DNA of 64,000 bases. It comes from Aureimonas sp. AU20 (lineage in GTDB: Bacteria > Pseudomonadota > Alphaproteobacteria > Rhizobiales > Rhizobiaceae). Below, piece after piece: positions 24,961-33,931 of the stretch. The translations under genes were made by a program, and so were the position numbers. Position 1 is the stretch's first letter. The number at the start of each line of letters is the position of its first letter. The DNA lies in assembly GCF_001442755.1 (NCBI RefSeq), contig NZ_CP006367.1:3472001-3536000 (forward strand), read 5' to 3'. The notes below the pieces were generated by a model. The model made no database searches. It saw only the letters and a program-made list of their open reading frames with translations, and was not told the origin of the DNA.

Positions 24961-25694
24961 GCGAGGAGCACCGCCTTCAACGCGCGCACCGTCGCCTCGT
25001 CGGTGCGCCGATCCCCCTTGCCGGCAAAGCCCAGCCGCTCGGCGGCGCGGCTGCGCAGCGTGGCCGGCGCCGAGCAGGAGGCGTGGACCTCTTGGATCGG
25101 AAGCCGACCGAGGAGACCCGGCAGCGTCGCGAGCGTGACGCCCGAGCCCGGCATGATCGCGATACGCCCGCCCGCCCGTTCGAACAGGCGCTCCAGAACC
25201 GAGATGCCGTCCGGCGCCGATCGCGCGCCGCCCGAGGTCAGCACGCGCTCGAAGCCGAGGTCGATCGCCTCTTCCAGCGCCGTTTCGAAATCGGGAGCGG
25301 TCAAGTCGAAGGCGCGGTGCAGCGTCCTGCCGAGCCCGGCCGAGGCCGCCGCCAGCCGTTCCAAGAGCGCCAGATCGAGCCGCCCGTCCGCCTGCCCGGC
25401 CCCGAGCACAACACCGGCAAGACCCGCCTCTCGCGCCGCCTCAATGTCGCGCAGCATGCTATCGGCCTCGCTTTCGGAAAACACGAAGTCGCCGCCGCGC
25501 GGCCGGATCATCGCATAGACCGGAACGGGCGCCCCGGCCGCCAGACGCATGAAGCCCTCAGAGGGCGTCAAGCCGCCCAGCGCCAGGGCGGAGCACAGCT
25601 CGATCCGGTCGGCCCCGCCACGGATCGCCGCTTCGAGCCCGGCGGGATCGTCGACGCAGACCTCCAGAAGCCGCGAGGCGCCTGCCCCGCTCAC
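24957..25694 (-). CDS. cutC: CutC family protein
   Basis: 245 residues from a GTG start that overlaps the stop of the SIS gene (GTGA), so translation is probably coupled; longer upstream frame sequence is the wrong frame of the SIS gene. TIM-barrel features of CutC: LEVCVDDPAGLEAAIRGGAD, RIELCSALALGGLTPSEGFM, YAMIRPRGGDFVFS, LGRTLHRAFDLT, RVLTSGGARSAPDG, IMPGSGVTLATL, EVHASCS. The name comes from a claimed role in copper homeostasis, but the actual activity of the family is unclear. Its place behind a sugar-phosphate isomerase and CUT1 permeases argues for a metabolic job. Confidence 0.9.
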   Translation of the reverse strand: MSGAGASRLLEVCVDDPAGLEAAIRGGADRIELCSALALGGLTPSEGFMRLAAGAPVPVYAMIRPRGGDFVFSESEADSMLRDIEAAREAGLAGVVLGAGQADGRLDLALLERLAAASAGLGRTLHRAFDLTAPDFETALEEAIDLGFERVLTSGGARSAPDGISVLERLFERAGGRIAIMPGSGVTLATLPGLLGRLPIQEVHASCSAPATLRSRAAERLGFAGKGDRRTDEATVRALKAVLLA

Positions 25695-26713
25695 AGCGTT
25701 TCCGTCACCTTGCTGAGCTTGGCCGGCCGGTCCGGGTCGTGCCCGCGTCGGCGCGCCAGCGCTTCCGCCATGGCATAGAAGGCCGCGATCATCGGGATCG
25801 GGTCGGTCACGCCATGTCCTGTGGCCACCGAGGGCAGGTCGCGCCCTTCGCCGACCGTGAAGACCGCCCCGCCGAACCCGCGCAGCCGCTCCAGCGCTTC
25901 CAGGCTCGACGCTTCGGCCGCGTCGCGCGGCACGAAGGCGAGCACCGGCACGTCCGGCCCGATCAGCTGCATCGGCCCGTGCGCGACCTCGGCGGCGGAA
26001 AAGGCCTCGGCATGAAGCCCCGCCGTTTCCTTGCATTTCAGCGCCGCTTCCAGCGCGATGGCGAAGGCCGGTCCGCGCCCGACGGTGAAGAGCGAATGCG
26101 CCGTCACGAGCCGCTCCAGCGCGGGCGTCCAGTCCGCGCGCACGCTGCGGGCGATCGCGGCCGGTAGGTCCCGCACCGCGCGCTCCAGCGCCTCGTCGCC
26201 GCTCCAGACGGCGGTGATCGCGGCGGCCGCCGCGACGGAGGCGATGAAGCTCTTGGTCGCCGCGACGCTGCGCTCCTCACCGGCATGAAGCGGAATGACG
26301 ATGTCGGCGCCCTCGGCCAGCGGCGAATCCGTCTGGTTGAGAAGCGCGACGGCGAGCGCCCCGCCGCGCTTGGCGTTGGCCTGGAGGGCCAAGATGTCCG
26401 GGCTCTTGCCCGATTGCGAGATGGACAGGACCACGCCGCCCGGAAGGCGCAGCTGCGCGCCGTAGACCGAGGCGATGGACGGGCCGACCGAGGCGACCGG
26501 CAGGCCGCAGGACATTTCCACGGCATATTTCAGGAAGCTCGCCGCATGGTCGGACGAGCCGCGCGCGCAGGTGACGACGGCGGCCGGCGGCATCATGCGC
26601 AGGCGCAGGCCGAGCTCGGTGATGGCCTGCCCCTCGCGCTCCAGAAGCCGCGCGACCACCTCGGCCGCCTCCTCCGTCTCCCGCCGCATGAAGGTCACGA
26701 GTGTCTCGCTCAT
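25691..26713 (-). CDS. SIS-domain aminosugar isomerase/deaminase (NagB-II/AgaS-like)
   Basis: 340 residues with two SIS domains: ARGSSDHAASFLKY and LSISQSGKSPDILAL in the first, FTVGRGPAFAIALEAALKCK in the second. The stretch LHAEAFSAAEVAHGPMQLIG and the C-terminal DPDRPAKLSKVTETL are hallmarks of the GlmS-derived group that includes glucosamine-6-phosphate deaminase type II. It has no glutaminase domain. It follows the two permease genes by 10 bp. A role in deaminating or isomerising an imported amino sugar phosphate is likely, though no kinase gene is seen nearby. Confidence 0.88.
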   Translation of the reverse strand: MSETLVTFMRRETEEAAEVVARLLEREGQAITELGLRLRMMPPAAVVTCARGSSDHAASFLKYAVEMSCGLPVASVGPSIASVYGAQLRLPGGVVLSISQSGKSPDILALQANAKRGGALAVALLNQTDSPLAEGADIVIPLHAGEERSVAATKSFIASVAAAAAITAVWSGDEALERAVRDLPAAIARSVRADWTPALERLVTAHSLFTVGRGPAFAIALEAALKCKETAGLHAEAFSAAEVAHGPMQLIGPDVPVLAFVPRDAAEASSLEALERLRGFGGAVFTVGEGRDLPSVATGHGVTDPIPMIAAFYAMAEALARRRGHDPDRPAKLSKVTETL

Positions 26714-26723
26714 GCGCTAGTCC

Positions 26724-27548
26724 TCACTTTACCGCGCCGACCGACAGGCCGCGCACGAGATAACGCTGCAGCCAGGCGAAGGCGATGGCGACCGGGATCG
26801 TGGCGACGAAGGTCGCCGCCATGACATGGTGCCATTCCACGGTGTAGCGCCCTGCCACCAGCGAAAAGATCTGGATCGGCAGGGTGTAGCTCGACTGCGA
26901 GCGCAGCATGGTCAGCGCGATGACGAACTCGTTCCATGCGTTGATGAAGGCGAAGATCGCCGTCACCACGATGGCCGGCACGGCCAGCGGCAGGAAGACC
27001 GAGACCAGCGTGCGCCAGCGGCTGGCGCCTTCCATCCAGGCCGCCTCCTCCAGATCGCGCGGGATGGTGGCGAAATAGCTCTGCAGCATCCAGACCGTGA
27101 AGGCGATGTTGAAGGCGCCGTAGACCAGCGACACGGCGCTGACATTGTCGATCAGCCCGGCCCAGGCGATGAGCCGGAACAGACCGATCACCAGGACGAT
27201 GGGCGAGAGCATCTGCGTGATGATCAGAAACACCCGGAACGCACCCTGCCCCCGGAAGCGGAACCGCCCCAGCGCATAGGCTGCCGGGATCGACACGAGC
27301 AGCGCGGCCAGCGTCGAGACCACCGAGACGATCAGCGAATTGAGAAGCGCCGGGCCGAAATTCGTCGCGCCCCACATGGTCACGAAATTCTCGAAGGCGA
27401 GCCGCGAAGGCCACCAGGTCGGGTTCAGAACCTCGTTCTGGGGTTTGAGCGCCGTGATCCCCATCACCGCGAAGGGAAACAGGCCCGCCACCACGAAGGG
27501 CAGGAGGATCAGCCAGCAGACCAGGCTGCGCTTCAGCTTGCCGTCCAT
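26724..27548 (-). CDS. CUT1 ABC importer permease, MalG type (second system)
   Basis: 274 residues. ATG at 27548 has GGGAGG ~8 nt upstream; an upstream in-frame ATG would overlap the preceding gene. Six helices, EAA loop IPRDLEEAAWMEGASRWRTL, C-terminus RYLVRGLSVGAVK. It starts 1 bp past the stop of the MalF-type gene. The system's ATPase is encoded on the opposite arm (30864-31934). Confidence 0.93.
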   Translation of the reverse strand: MDGKLKRSLVCWLILLPFVVAGLFPFAVMGITALKPQNEVLNPTWWPSRLAFENFVTMWGATNFGPALLNSLIVSVVSTLAALLVSIPAAYALGRFRFRGQGAFRVFLIITQMLSPIVLVIGLFRLIAWAGLIDNVSAVSLVYGAFNIAFTVWMLQSYFATIPRDLEEAAWMEGASRWRTLVSVFLPLAVPAIVVTAIFAFINAWNEFVIALTMLRSQSSYTLPIQIFSLVAGRYTVEWHHVMAATFVATIPVAIAFAWLQRYLVRGLSVGAVK

Positions 27549-27549
27549 C

Positions 27550-28422
27550 TCAGGCCTCCCGCCGCATCGACAGGCGGACATAGACGAGCGTGAACACGAG
27601 CAGGATCGCGAACATCACCAGCGACACGGCCGAGGCCTCGCCGAGCTTTCCCAGCCGGAAGCCCATCTTGTAGAGATAGGTCACGAGAATGTCGGTCGAA
27701 TTGGCCGGGCCGCCCTGCGTCGTCGCCCAGATGATCGGGAAGGAGTTGAACACGTAGATCGTGTTCAGGATCATCGCGATGTTGAGGAAGGGTTTCAGGA
27801 GCGGCAGCGTGATGGTGCGAAACATCGTCCAACGCCCCGCCCCTTCCAGCGCCGCCGCCTCGTATAGATCGTCCGGGATCGCCGAAAGGCCGCCGAGCAG
27901 GATCGTCACCGTGAAGGGCACAGTCACGATCACCGCGATGAAGATCTGCATGGGGAAGGCGGTGGACGCCTCCGCCAGCCATTGGATGTTCGTGCCGATG
28001 ATCCCCATGCCCATCAGGGCCGAGTTCAGCATCCCGCTTTCGCCCGACAGCGCCCAGCGCCAGACGATCGCCGTCATGGTCAGCGACACCGCCCAGGGCA
28101 GCATCACGAGAACCCGCGCCAGCCCGCGCCCGTGAAAATCCTCGTTCAGCACCAGCGACACCGGGATCGCCGTCAAAAGCGCCCCGCCCACCACGCACAC
28201 CGTCCAGACCAGCGTCCGCCACAGGCTCGCGATGAAGTTCGGGTCGTTCCACAGCGCCTCGAAATTCGCCAGCCCGACGAAATCGCGCAGCTGCCCGAAG
28301 CGGTTCACGCTGTGGCTCGCGATCTCGGAGAGTTCCACGATCGGCCAGACCACGATCGCCAGGGCCAGACACAGGCTCGGCGCGATCATCAGATAGGGCA
28401 GTATCGGCCGCTCGGCGGTCAT
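27550..28422 (-). CDS. CUT1 ABC importer permease, MalF type (second system)
   Basis: 290 residues. ATG at 28422 with AAGGAG ~6 nt upstream; longer frames run into the palindromic element upstream and are not coding. Helices include [20 protein letters not shown] and [23 protein letters not shown] loop [20 protein letters not shown]. Lies between a five-hairpin intergenic element and the MalG-type gene. Confidence 0.93.
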   Translation of the reverse strand: MTAERPILPYLMIAPSLCLALAIVVWPIVELSEIASHSVNRFGQLRDFVGLANFEALWNDPNFIASLWRTLVWTVCVVGGALLTAIPVSLVLNEDFHGRGLARVLVMLPWAVSLTMTAIVWRWALSGESGMLNSALMGMGIIGTNIQWLAEASTAFPMQIFIAVIVTVPFTVTILLGGLSAIPDDLYEAAALEGAGRWTMFRTITLPLLKPFLNIAMILNTIYVFNSFPIIWATTQGGPANSTDILVTYLYKMGFRLGKLGEASAVSLVMFAILLVFTLVYVRLSMRREA

Positions 28423-28456
28423 GCGCGCTCCTTGAGGCTGTGGGCGTGGGTGTTTG

Positions 28457-28641
28457 CGGGGCTGCCGCCCCGATCCCCGCCCGGGAACGAGTTCCCGGAC
28501 CCTTCCATTCTTTTGGGACTTCTTTTCCCAACCCGGGGAGGGCCAGCGGCCCTTCCCGGGTTGGGACACATGCCAAGAGAAGGAGGGGTCCAGGGGAAAT
28601 CATTTCCCCTGGCAGGGGGTGCGGGGGACGGCGTCCCCCGC
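28457..28641. repeat. Cluster of five adjacent hairpins between binding-protein and permease genes
   Basis: Five inverted repeats follow one another: 28457-28472 (CGGGGC/GCCCCG), 28481-28498 (CCGGGAA/TTCCCGG), 28527-28565 (18-bp stem with one G-U, 3-nt loop), 28590-28612 (CCAGGGGAAA/TTTCCCCTGG) and 28621-28641 (GCGGGGGAC/GTCCCCCGC). The arrangement resembles the mosaic palindromic extragenic repeats found in many copies in alphaproteobacterial genomes, though copy number cannot be tested here. Its place directly after a binding-protein stop recalls the REP element of malE-malF. Confidence 0.7.
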
Positions 28642-28653
28642 GAACGCCTCTGC

Positions 28654-29901
28654 CTACTGCTTCAGGATCGCGTCCGCCTTTTCGGCGGCGGCCTTGAGGG
28701 CCGGCTCGACCTCTTCCTTGCCGAGATAGATGCTCTGCAGGGCATTGGAGGTGAGGTCGGCGATTTCCTCCCAGCCGGGGATGACGGGCGCGAAGCGCGC
28801 GTCGGGCAGGAGGCTGGTGAAGACCTTGAGGTCGGCGCTGTCGGTGAAGTGCTTATCCTGCGCTTCTTCCTTTTCAACCGGCAGGAAGCCTTCGTTGACG
28901 GTGAAGGCGACGCGCTGCGGGGTCTGGAACAGGAAGTCGAGGAATTTGAACGCCTCGTCCTTGTTCTTGGAATTCTGGAACATGATGATCGAGTCGGTCA
29001 CGCCGTAGGTGCCCTTGTCGCCCTTCGGACCGGCGGGAATGCCGGTGACGCCGTATTGGAGCTTCGGCGCCTCGTCGCGGATCTGGTTGGACAGGAAGGG
29101 CGCGGTGATGACCATGCCGAGCTTGCCCTGCTTGAAGAGGTTCTGCGTGTCCTCGCGCGAATAGGAGGTGACGCCGGGCTGGGTCGCCTTCTCGTCGATC
29201 AGGCGCTTGTAGAGCTTGGCCGCTTCGGCAGCTCCGGCCGAGGAGAGGCCGGACTTGCCGTCCTCGACGATCTCGGCTCCGTGCGACCACATGGCATAGT
29301 AGTAGTAGACGTCGGTCTCGATTTCCTTGCCCTGCAGGCCGAAGCCGTAGACCCCATCGCCCAGCGCGGAGATCTTCTTGGCGGCGTCTTCCAGCTCGGC
29401 CCAAGTCTTGGGCGGGTTGGCGACACCGGCCTTCTGGAAGAGATCCTTGTTGTAGTACATGGCGCGGGCCGAGGCGGCGATCGGCAGGCCGTAGGTCTTG
29501 TCGTCCATGACGGACGGCGTGAGGAAGGTCGAAATGAACCGGTCCTTGAAGGCCTGGTCCATGTAGCCGTCGAGCGGCTCGGCGATGCCCTGGCTCACGA
29601 AGTCGAGCAGCCAACGCGTGCCGATGATGGAAAGGTCGGCATTGGTGCCGGCCGAGATGTCGGTGGTCAGCTTCTGCTGAAGGCTGTCCCAGGGCACGAC
29701 TTCGATCTGAATGTCGGTGCCGGGATTGGCGGTCTCGAAGTCCTTGGCCACCTTCTCGAAATAGGGGCCGGTCTTGGCGGAATACTCCGCCACCGTGACG
29801 CGCACGGTGCCGGCCTCGGCCGCAGCGGACAGCGCCAGAAGGGCGACGCCGGAGAGAGCGACGCGAACGGTGCGTTGGGCCCAGTGAGATGCGATGCGCA
29901 T
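28654..29901 (-). CDS. CUT1-type sugar-binding protein (second system)
   Basis: 415 residues. Signal peptide MRIASHWAQRTVRVALSGVALLALSAAAEA, cleavage near residue 30. Family 1 binding fold: GPYFEKVAKDFETANPGTDI, NADLSIIGTRWLLDFVSQGI, DDKTYGLPIAASARAMYYNK, GKLGMVITAPFLSNQIRDEA. First gene of the leftward operon; AGGAGGAT lies upstream. A multi-hairpin element follows, then the permeases, the SIS enzyme and cutC. It is divergent from the SDR-ATPase-RpiR arm. Confidence 0.93.
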   Translation of the reverse strand: MRIASHWAQRTVRVALSGVALLALSAAAEAGTVRVTVAEYSAKTGPYFEKVAKDFETANPGTDIQIEVVPWDSLQQKLTTDISAGTNADLSIIGTRWLLDFVSQGIAEPLDGYMDQAFKDRFISTFLTPSVMDDKTYGLPIAASARAMYYNKDLFQKAGVANPPKTWAELEDAAKKISALGDGVYGFGLQGKEIETDVYYYYAMWSHGAEIVEDGKSGLSSAGAAEAAKLYKRLIDEKATQPGVTSYSREDTQNLFKQGKLGMVITAPFLSNQIRDEAPKLQYGVTGIPAGPKGDKGTYGVTDSIIMFQNSKNKDEAFKFLDFLFQTPQRVAFTVNEGFLPVEKEEAQDKHFTDSADLKVFTSLLPDARFAPVIPGWEEIADLTSNALQSIYLGKEEVEPALKAAAEKADAILKQ

Positions 29902-30090
29902 GCGATCCGATCCTCCTTCGCGGCGCGGGCCGATCGTTCGGCTCCCTTGCCAATGACGAACGGTCTGATCTTTTCGAATGTAAATCTTTTTCGCAAGCGC
30001 AATTTATGGGCAGGATGACCGGTTTTTTCCGTTGCTTTTTTTCATTTTGACGAACAGCATCGGTCCGACCCTCATCCGCTTCGAGACGCC
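29902..30090. promoter_or_regulatory. AT-richer divergent promoter region of the second CUT1 locus
   Basis: 189 bp between two divergent operons, clearly richer in A/T than its surroundings. It contains two spaced copies of a TCTTTT(T)CG motif (29968-29977 and 29984-29993) and a pyrimidine tract (30024-30047). The RpiR protein encoded at 31931-32845 is the likely regulator. No confident -35/-10 pair could be chosen. Confidence 0.45.
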
Positions 30091-30855
30091 ATGTCGGATT
30101 CCTCCTCTCCTCTTGTGGTCATCACCGGCGCCTGCGGCGGCATCGGCGCCGCGCTGGTCGAGCGGTTCGGCCGGAGCGGCGCGCGGCTGGTGTTGTGCGA
30201 TCTCGACCCGGCCGCGCTGGAGCGCGTGACCCATCCCGCCGTCGCGCTGCGCCTCGGCTTCGACCTTGCCGACCCCGCCGCCTGCCGCGCGGCGGCGGCG
30301 CGCATCGAACGGGACGTCGGCGTGCCCGACATCTTCGTCTCCAACGCCGGCTGGACGCGGGCCGAAACGCTGGCGACCACCGACGACGAGGCCTGGCGGC
30401 ACGAGCTGGCCGTGAACCTCACCGGCACGCGCGATCTGGCGACGCCGCTGCTCGGCGCCATGCGGGCGCGGGGTTCGGGAGCCTTCGTCTTCGTTTCCTC
30501 GGTCAACGCGCTCGGTCATTACGGCAACCCCGCCTATTCCGCCGCCAAGGCCGGGCTTCTGGCCTATATGCGGGCGATCGCTGTCGAGGCGGGGCCGGAC
30601 GGGGTGCGGGCCAACGCGGTTTGCCCCGGCTCGGTGCGCACGCCCGCCTGGGACCATCGCTTTGCCGAGAAGCCCGACCTTCTCGGCCGCATCGCGCCGC
30701 TCTATCCGCTTCGCCGCATGGTGACGCCGCAGGAAGTGGCCGAGGCCGTGTTCTTCCTCGCCTCGCCCCTCAGCTCCGGCATCACCGGCGTCGCGCTGCC
30801 GGTGGATGCGGGGCTGGGCGCCGGCAATCCGACCTTCGTCGAGGCTATTTCCTAG
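30091..30855 (+). CDS. Short-chain dehydrogenase/reductase
   Basis: 254 residues. Cofactor motif ITGACGGIGAALVERF, NAG motif SNAGWTRAE, Ser region FVFVSSVNALG and catalytic AYSAAKAG are intact; C-terminus SGITGVALPVDAGLGAG is typical of classical SDRs. It starts the rightward operon and is 8 bp ahead of the ATPase gene. Oxidation of an imported polyol or sugar is likely; substrate unknown. Confidence 0.88.
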   Translation: MSDSSSPLVVITGACGGIGAALVERFGRSGARLVLCDLDPAALERVTHPAVALRLGFDLADPAACRAAAARIERDVGVPDIFVSNAGWTRAETLATTDDEAWRHELAVNLTGTRDLATPLLGAMRARGSGAFVFVSSVNALGHYGNPAYSAAKAGLLAYMRAIAVEAGPDGVRANAVCPGSVRTPAWDHRFAEKPDLLGRIAPLYPLRRMVTPQEVAEAVFFLASPLSSGITGVALPVDAGLGAGNPTFVEAIS

Positions 30856-30863
30856 GAGCCCCC

Positions 30864-31934
30864 ATGGCCGAACTCAGCCTTCACGCCCTGAAGAAACGCT
30901 ACGGGCCGCTCGACATCCTGCATGGGCTCGATCTCGAGGTGCGCGACGGCGAGTTCATCGTGCTGGTCGGTCCATCCGGCTGCGGCAAGTCCACGCTTTT
31001 GCGCATGATCGCCGGGCTCGACACGGTGACTTCGGGCGAGCTGCGCATCGCGGGAAAGCGTGCCAACGACGTGGCGCCGCAGAAGCGCAACATCGCGATG
31101 GTGTTCCAGTCCTACGCGCTGTTTCCGCATATGAGCGTGCGCGACAACATCCTCTACGGCCCCAAGGTGCGCGGCGACGATGCCGGCGTGACAGAGGCGC
31201 GGCTGAAGAAGGCCGCCGAAATCCTCAATCTCGGTCCCTATCTCGACCGCAAGCCGGCGCAGCTTTCGGGCGGCCAGCGCCAGCGCGTCGCCATGGGTCG
31301 TGCGATCATGCGCGAGCCCGACCTGTTCCTGTTCGACGAGCCCCTGTCCAATCTCGACGCGCAGCTGCGCATGCAGATGCGCACCGAGATCAAGGCGCTG
31401 CACCAGACGCTGGGCTCCACCATCGTCTATGTCACGCACGACCAGATCGAGGCCATGACCATGGCCGACCGGATCGTGGTGATGAATGCCGGGCGGATCG
31501 AGCAAGTCGGCGCCCCGCTGGAGCTCTACGACCGGCCGGCCAACACGTTCGTCGCGGGCTTTCTCGGCTCGCCGCCGATGAACCTCCTGCCGGCGCAGCG
31601 CGGCGCGGACGGGCGGCTCGCCATGCCGGCCGGCATTACCCTTCCGCTGGCGCCCGAATCCAGCGGCGCGGAGTTCCTGGTCGGCATCCGGCCCGAGCGC
31701 TTCCGCCGCGCCAGCGATGGCGCCGGCCTGCCGCTGCGCGTCGGCGTGGTGGAGCCGACGGGCGCGGAAACCCATGTCTTCGGCACGATCGGCGAGACGG
31801 CGGTGCGCGTCGTCCTGTCCGAGCGCGTGGCGGCCCGGCCCGGCGAGACGCTGCCGCTGGAGGTTTCGCCGGACGACTGCCACCTGTTCGAGGCGGCCAG
31901 CGGTCGGCGCGTCGAAAGGGCGCTCGCCGCGTGA
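30864..31934 (+). CDS. CUT1 ABC importer ATPase (UgpC/MsmK-like, second system)
   Basis: 356 residues. Walker A GPSGCGKSTLLRM, signature LSGGQRQRVAMGRA, Walker B FLFDEPLSNLD, YVTHDQIEAMTM; MalK-type C-terminal domain (VGIRPERFRRAS, VGVVEPTGAETHVFG). ATG at 30864 with TAGGAGCCCCC upstream; the open frame extends upstream inside the SDR gene without being coding. It should energise the permeases encoded on the opposite arm. Its stop overlaps the next gene's GTG start. Confidence 0.94.
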   Translation: MAELSLHALKKRYGPLDILHGLDLEVRDGEFIVLVGPSGCGKSTLLRMIAGLDTVTSGELRIAGKRANDVAPQKRNIAMVFQSYALFPHMSVRDNILYGPKVRGDDAGVTEARLKKAAEILNLGPYLDRKPAQLSGGQRQRVAMGRAIMREPDLFLFDEPLSNLDAQLRMQMRTEIKALHQTLGSTIVYVTHDQIEAMTMADRIVVMNAGRIEQVGAPLELYDRPANTFVAGFLGSPPMNLLPAQRGADGRLAMPAGITLPLAPESSGAEFLVGIRPERFRRASDGAGLPLRVGVVEPTGAETHVFGTIGETAVRVVLSERVAARPGETLPLEVSPDDCHLFEAASGRRVERALAA

Positions 31935-32845
31935 GGCCGGGCGGGCCGCGCCCCGCCGGGGCCGCACCCGGCTTCGACGTCATCGCTCGCCTGCGCCGTC
32001 TGGCGGAGGGCGGCACCAAGATGGAGAAGCGCCTTGCGGCCTTCGTGCTCGACAACGCGCGCCTCGCCTCCACCGGCACGATCGCCGAGATCGCCGAGCG
32101 CTGCGGCACGTCAGAGCCGACCGTCACGCGCTTTGCCCGCGCGCTCGGCTGCGCCGGCACGGCCGATTTCAAGTTTCGGCTGGCGCAGGCGCTGGCGCGC
32201 GGCGAGGCCTATCTCGGCGCCGCCACCACCGGCGAGCCGGGCGGCGAGCGCACGCAGGCGCTGGACACGATCTATGACGGCGCGGTCAGCGCCCTCGCCC
32301 GCCTTCGCACCGGGCTCGACGCGGCGGTTGTCGAGCGCATGGCGCTGCGCCTTGCCAACAGCCGCCGCATCCTTGCCTTCGGCTCGGGCGGCACGTCCTC
32401 CATGATGGCGCGCGAACTGGAGAATCGCTTGTTTCGCTTGGGGCTCGACATCCGGGCCGAGACGGACGGGCAGATGCAGCGCATGCTGGCGAGCGTCGCC
32501 GGGCCCGGCACGGTGGTTCTGGCCCTTTCCGTGTCCGGCCAGGGGCGCAGCGTCGTGGAAGCGGCCGCGATCGCGCGCGGCTACGGCGCCGAAACGCTGG
32601 CGATCACCGCGCCCGGCTCGCCGCTGGCGGCAAGCGCCGACGCGGCGCTGCATCTTCCCGCCTGCGAGGACGGCAATCTCTACAAGCCGAGTTCGGGCCG
32701 CTATGCCTTTCTGGCGCTGGTCGACATCCTGGCGCTCGCGACAGCCGAGGCGATCGGCCCGCGCCTGTTCGAAGGGCTGCGCCGCATCCGCCAGAATCTC
32801 AACACCCATGCCGCGCCCGACCCGGCCCTGCCGATCGGCGACTGA
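31931..32845 (+). CDS. MurR/RpiR-family transcriptional regulator
   Basis: 304 residues from a GTG that overlaps the ATPase stop (GTGA). N-terminal RpiR helix-turn-helix (~25-95: GTKMEKRLAAFVLDNARLAS, TIAEIAERCGTSEPTVTRFA) and a C-terminal SIS domain (~140-270: RRILAFGSGGTSSMMARELE, VVLALSVSGQGRSVVEAAAI). Such regulators sense phosphosugars through the SIS domain. Placement in the operon fits control of the divergent amino-sugar-like locus. Confidence 0.9.
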   Translation: MRPGGPRPAGAAPGFDVIARLRRLAEGGTKMEKRLAAFVLDNARLASTGTIAEIAERCGTSEPTVTRFARALGCAGTADFKFRLAQALARGEAYLGAATTGEPGGERTQALDTIYDGAVSALARLRTGLDAAVVERMALRLANSRRILAFGSGGTSSMMARELENRLFRLGLDIRAETDGQMQRMLASVAGPGTVVLALSVSGQGRSVVEAAAIARGYGAETLAITAPGSPLAASADAALHLPACEDGNLYKPSSGRYAFLALVDILALATAEAIGPRLFEGLRRIRQNLNTHAAPDPALPIGD

Positions 32846-32857
32846 GAAAGCCCTCCC

Positions 32858-33916
32858 ATGACCCTCGACGACATCGACACGCCCGCCGTCCTGATCGACC
32901 TCGCCAAGGCCGAGGCGAACCTGAAGCGCGCGCAGGACTATGCCGATCAAAACGGCCTGACGCTGCGCCCGCATATCAAGACGCACAAGCTGGTGCGCTT
33001 TGCCCGGCGGCAGGTGGAACTGGGAGCGGCCGGCATCACCTGTCAGAAGATCGGCGAGGCCGAGGTCATGGCCGATGGCGGCCTCACCGACATTCTCCTG
33101 CCCTACAACATTCTTGGCGCCTCGAAGCTAGAACGGCTGAAGGCGCTGGCCCGGCGTGTCACGCTGAAGGTGACAGCCGACAGCGCCGAAACCGTCGAGG
33201 GGTATTCCGCCGCCTTCGCCGGCGAGGCCGAGCCGTTGACGGTTTTGGTGGAATGCGACACGGGCGGCGGGCGTTGCGGCGTGCAGAGCGCGGCCGAGGC
33301 CATGGCCTTGGCCAAGACGATCAGTGCTGCAAAGGGCCTTCGCTTCGGAGGCCTGATGACCTACCCCGCCAAGGGCGGCACGGAGGCGAGCAATCGCTGG
33401 CTGGCCGAGGCGCGGCGCCTTCTGGAGGCGGCGGGGCTTTCGCCCACAGTCGTGACGACGGGCGGCACGCCCGATCTCTGGCGAGCGGCCGAGGTGAGCG
33501 CGGCCAACGAATATCGCCCCGGCACCTATATCTATCTCGACCGGTTCCAGGTGGCGGAGGGTGTCGGCACGGTGGACGAGTGCGCGCTCACCGTGCTCGC
33601 CACCGTCGTCTCGCGCCCGACCGAGACCCGCGCCATTCTCGACACCGGCTCCAAGGCGCTGACCTCCGACCTTCTCGGCATGGAAGGCTTTGGTCTGGTT
33701 CTCGAATATCCCGATGCCAAGCTCGTTTCGCTTTCCGAAGAGCACGGGACGCTGGACCTCACCAACAGCGCGGCCAAGCCCAAGGTCGGCGAGCGCGTGC
33801 GCATCCTGCCCAACCATTGCTGCCCCGTCACCAATCTCTTCGACGAGGTCGTGCTCGTTCATCCCGGCGGCGAGGTCGAGATCGCCCCGGTCGACGCGCG
33901 CGGCCGCCTTCGATGA
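32858..33916 (+). CDS. D-threonine aldolase / D-serine dehydratase-like PLP enzyme
   Basis: 352 residues of the fold-type III (alanine racemase N-domain) family. PLP lysine in LRPHIKTHKL (~residue 47); the C-terminal domain has the metal-binding His-x-Cys region LPNHCCPVTNLFDE. Typical enzymes are D-threonine aldolase and D-serine dehydratase. It begins 12 bp after rpiR and precedes the NTF2-like gene. Its presence suggests that the imported compound carries or yields a beta-hydroxy D-amino acid, or that the enzyme acts on a hydroxy-amino acid derived from an amino sugar; both are inference. Confidence 0.88.
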   Translation: MTLDDIDTPAVLIDLAKAEANLKRAQDYADQNGLTLRPHIKTHKLVRFARRQVELGAAGITCQKIGEAEVMADGGLTDILLPYNILGASKLERLKALARRVTLKVTADSAETVEGYSAAFAGEAEPLTVLVECDTGGGRCGVQSAAEAMALAKTISAAKGLRFGGLMTYPAKGGTEASNRWLAEARRLLEAAGLSPTVVTTGGTPDLWRAAEVSAANEYRPGTYIYLDRFQVAEGVGTVDECALTVLATVVSRPTETRAILDTGSKALTSDLLGMEGFGLVLEYPDAKLVSLSEEHGTLDLTNSAAKPKVGERVRILPNHCCPVTNLFDEVVLVHPGGEVEIAPVDARGRLR

Positions 33917-33931
33917 CAAGGACCCGACCCC

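Noticed and set aside
28423..28653. Intrinsic terminator between binding-protein and permease genes
   Set aside because: Five hairpins are present, but none is followed by a proper T-run on the minus strand, and the permeases need the same transcript or an unseen promoter.
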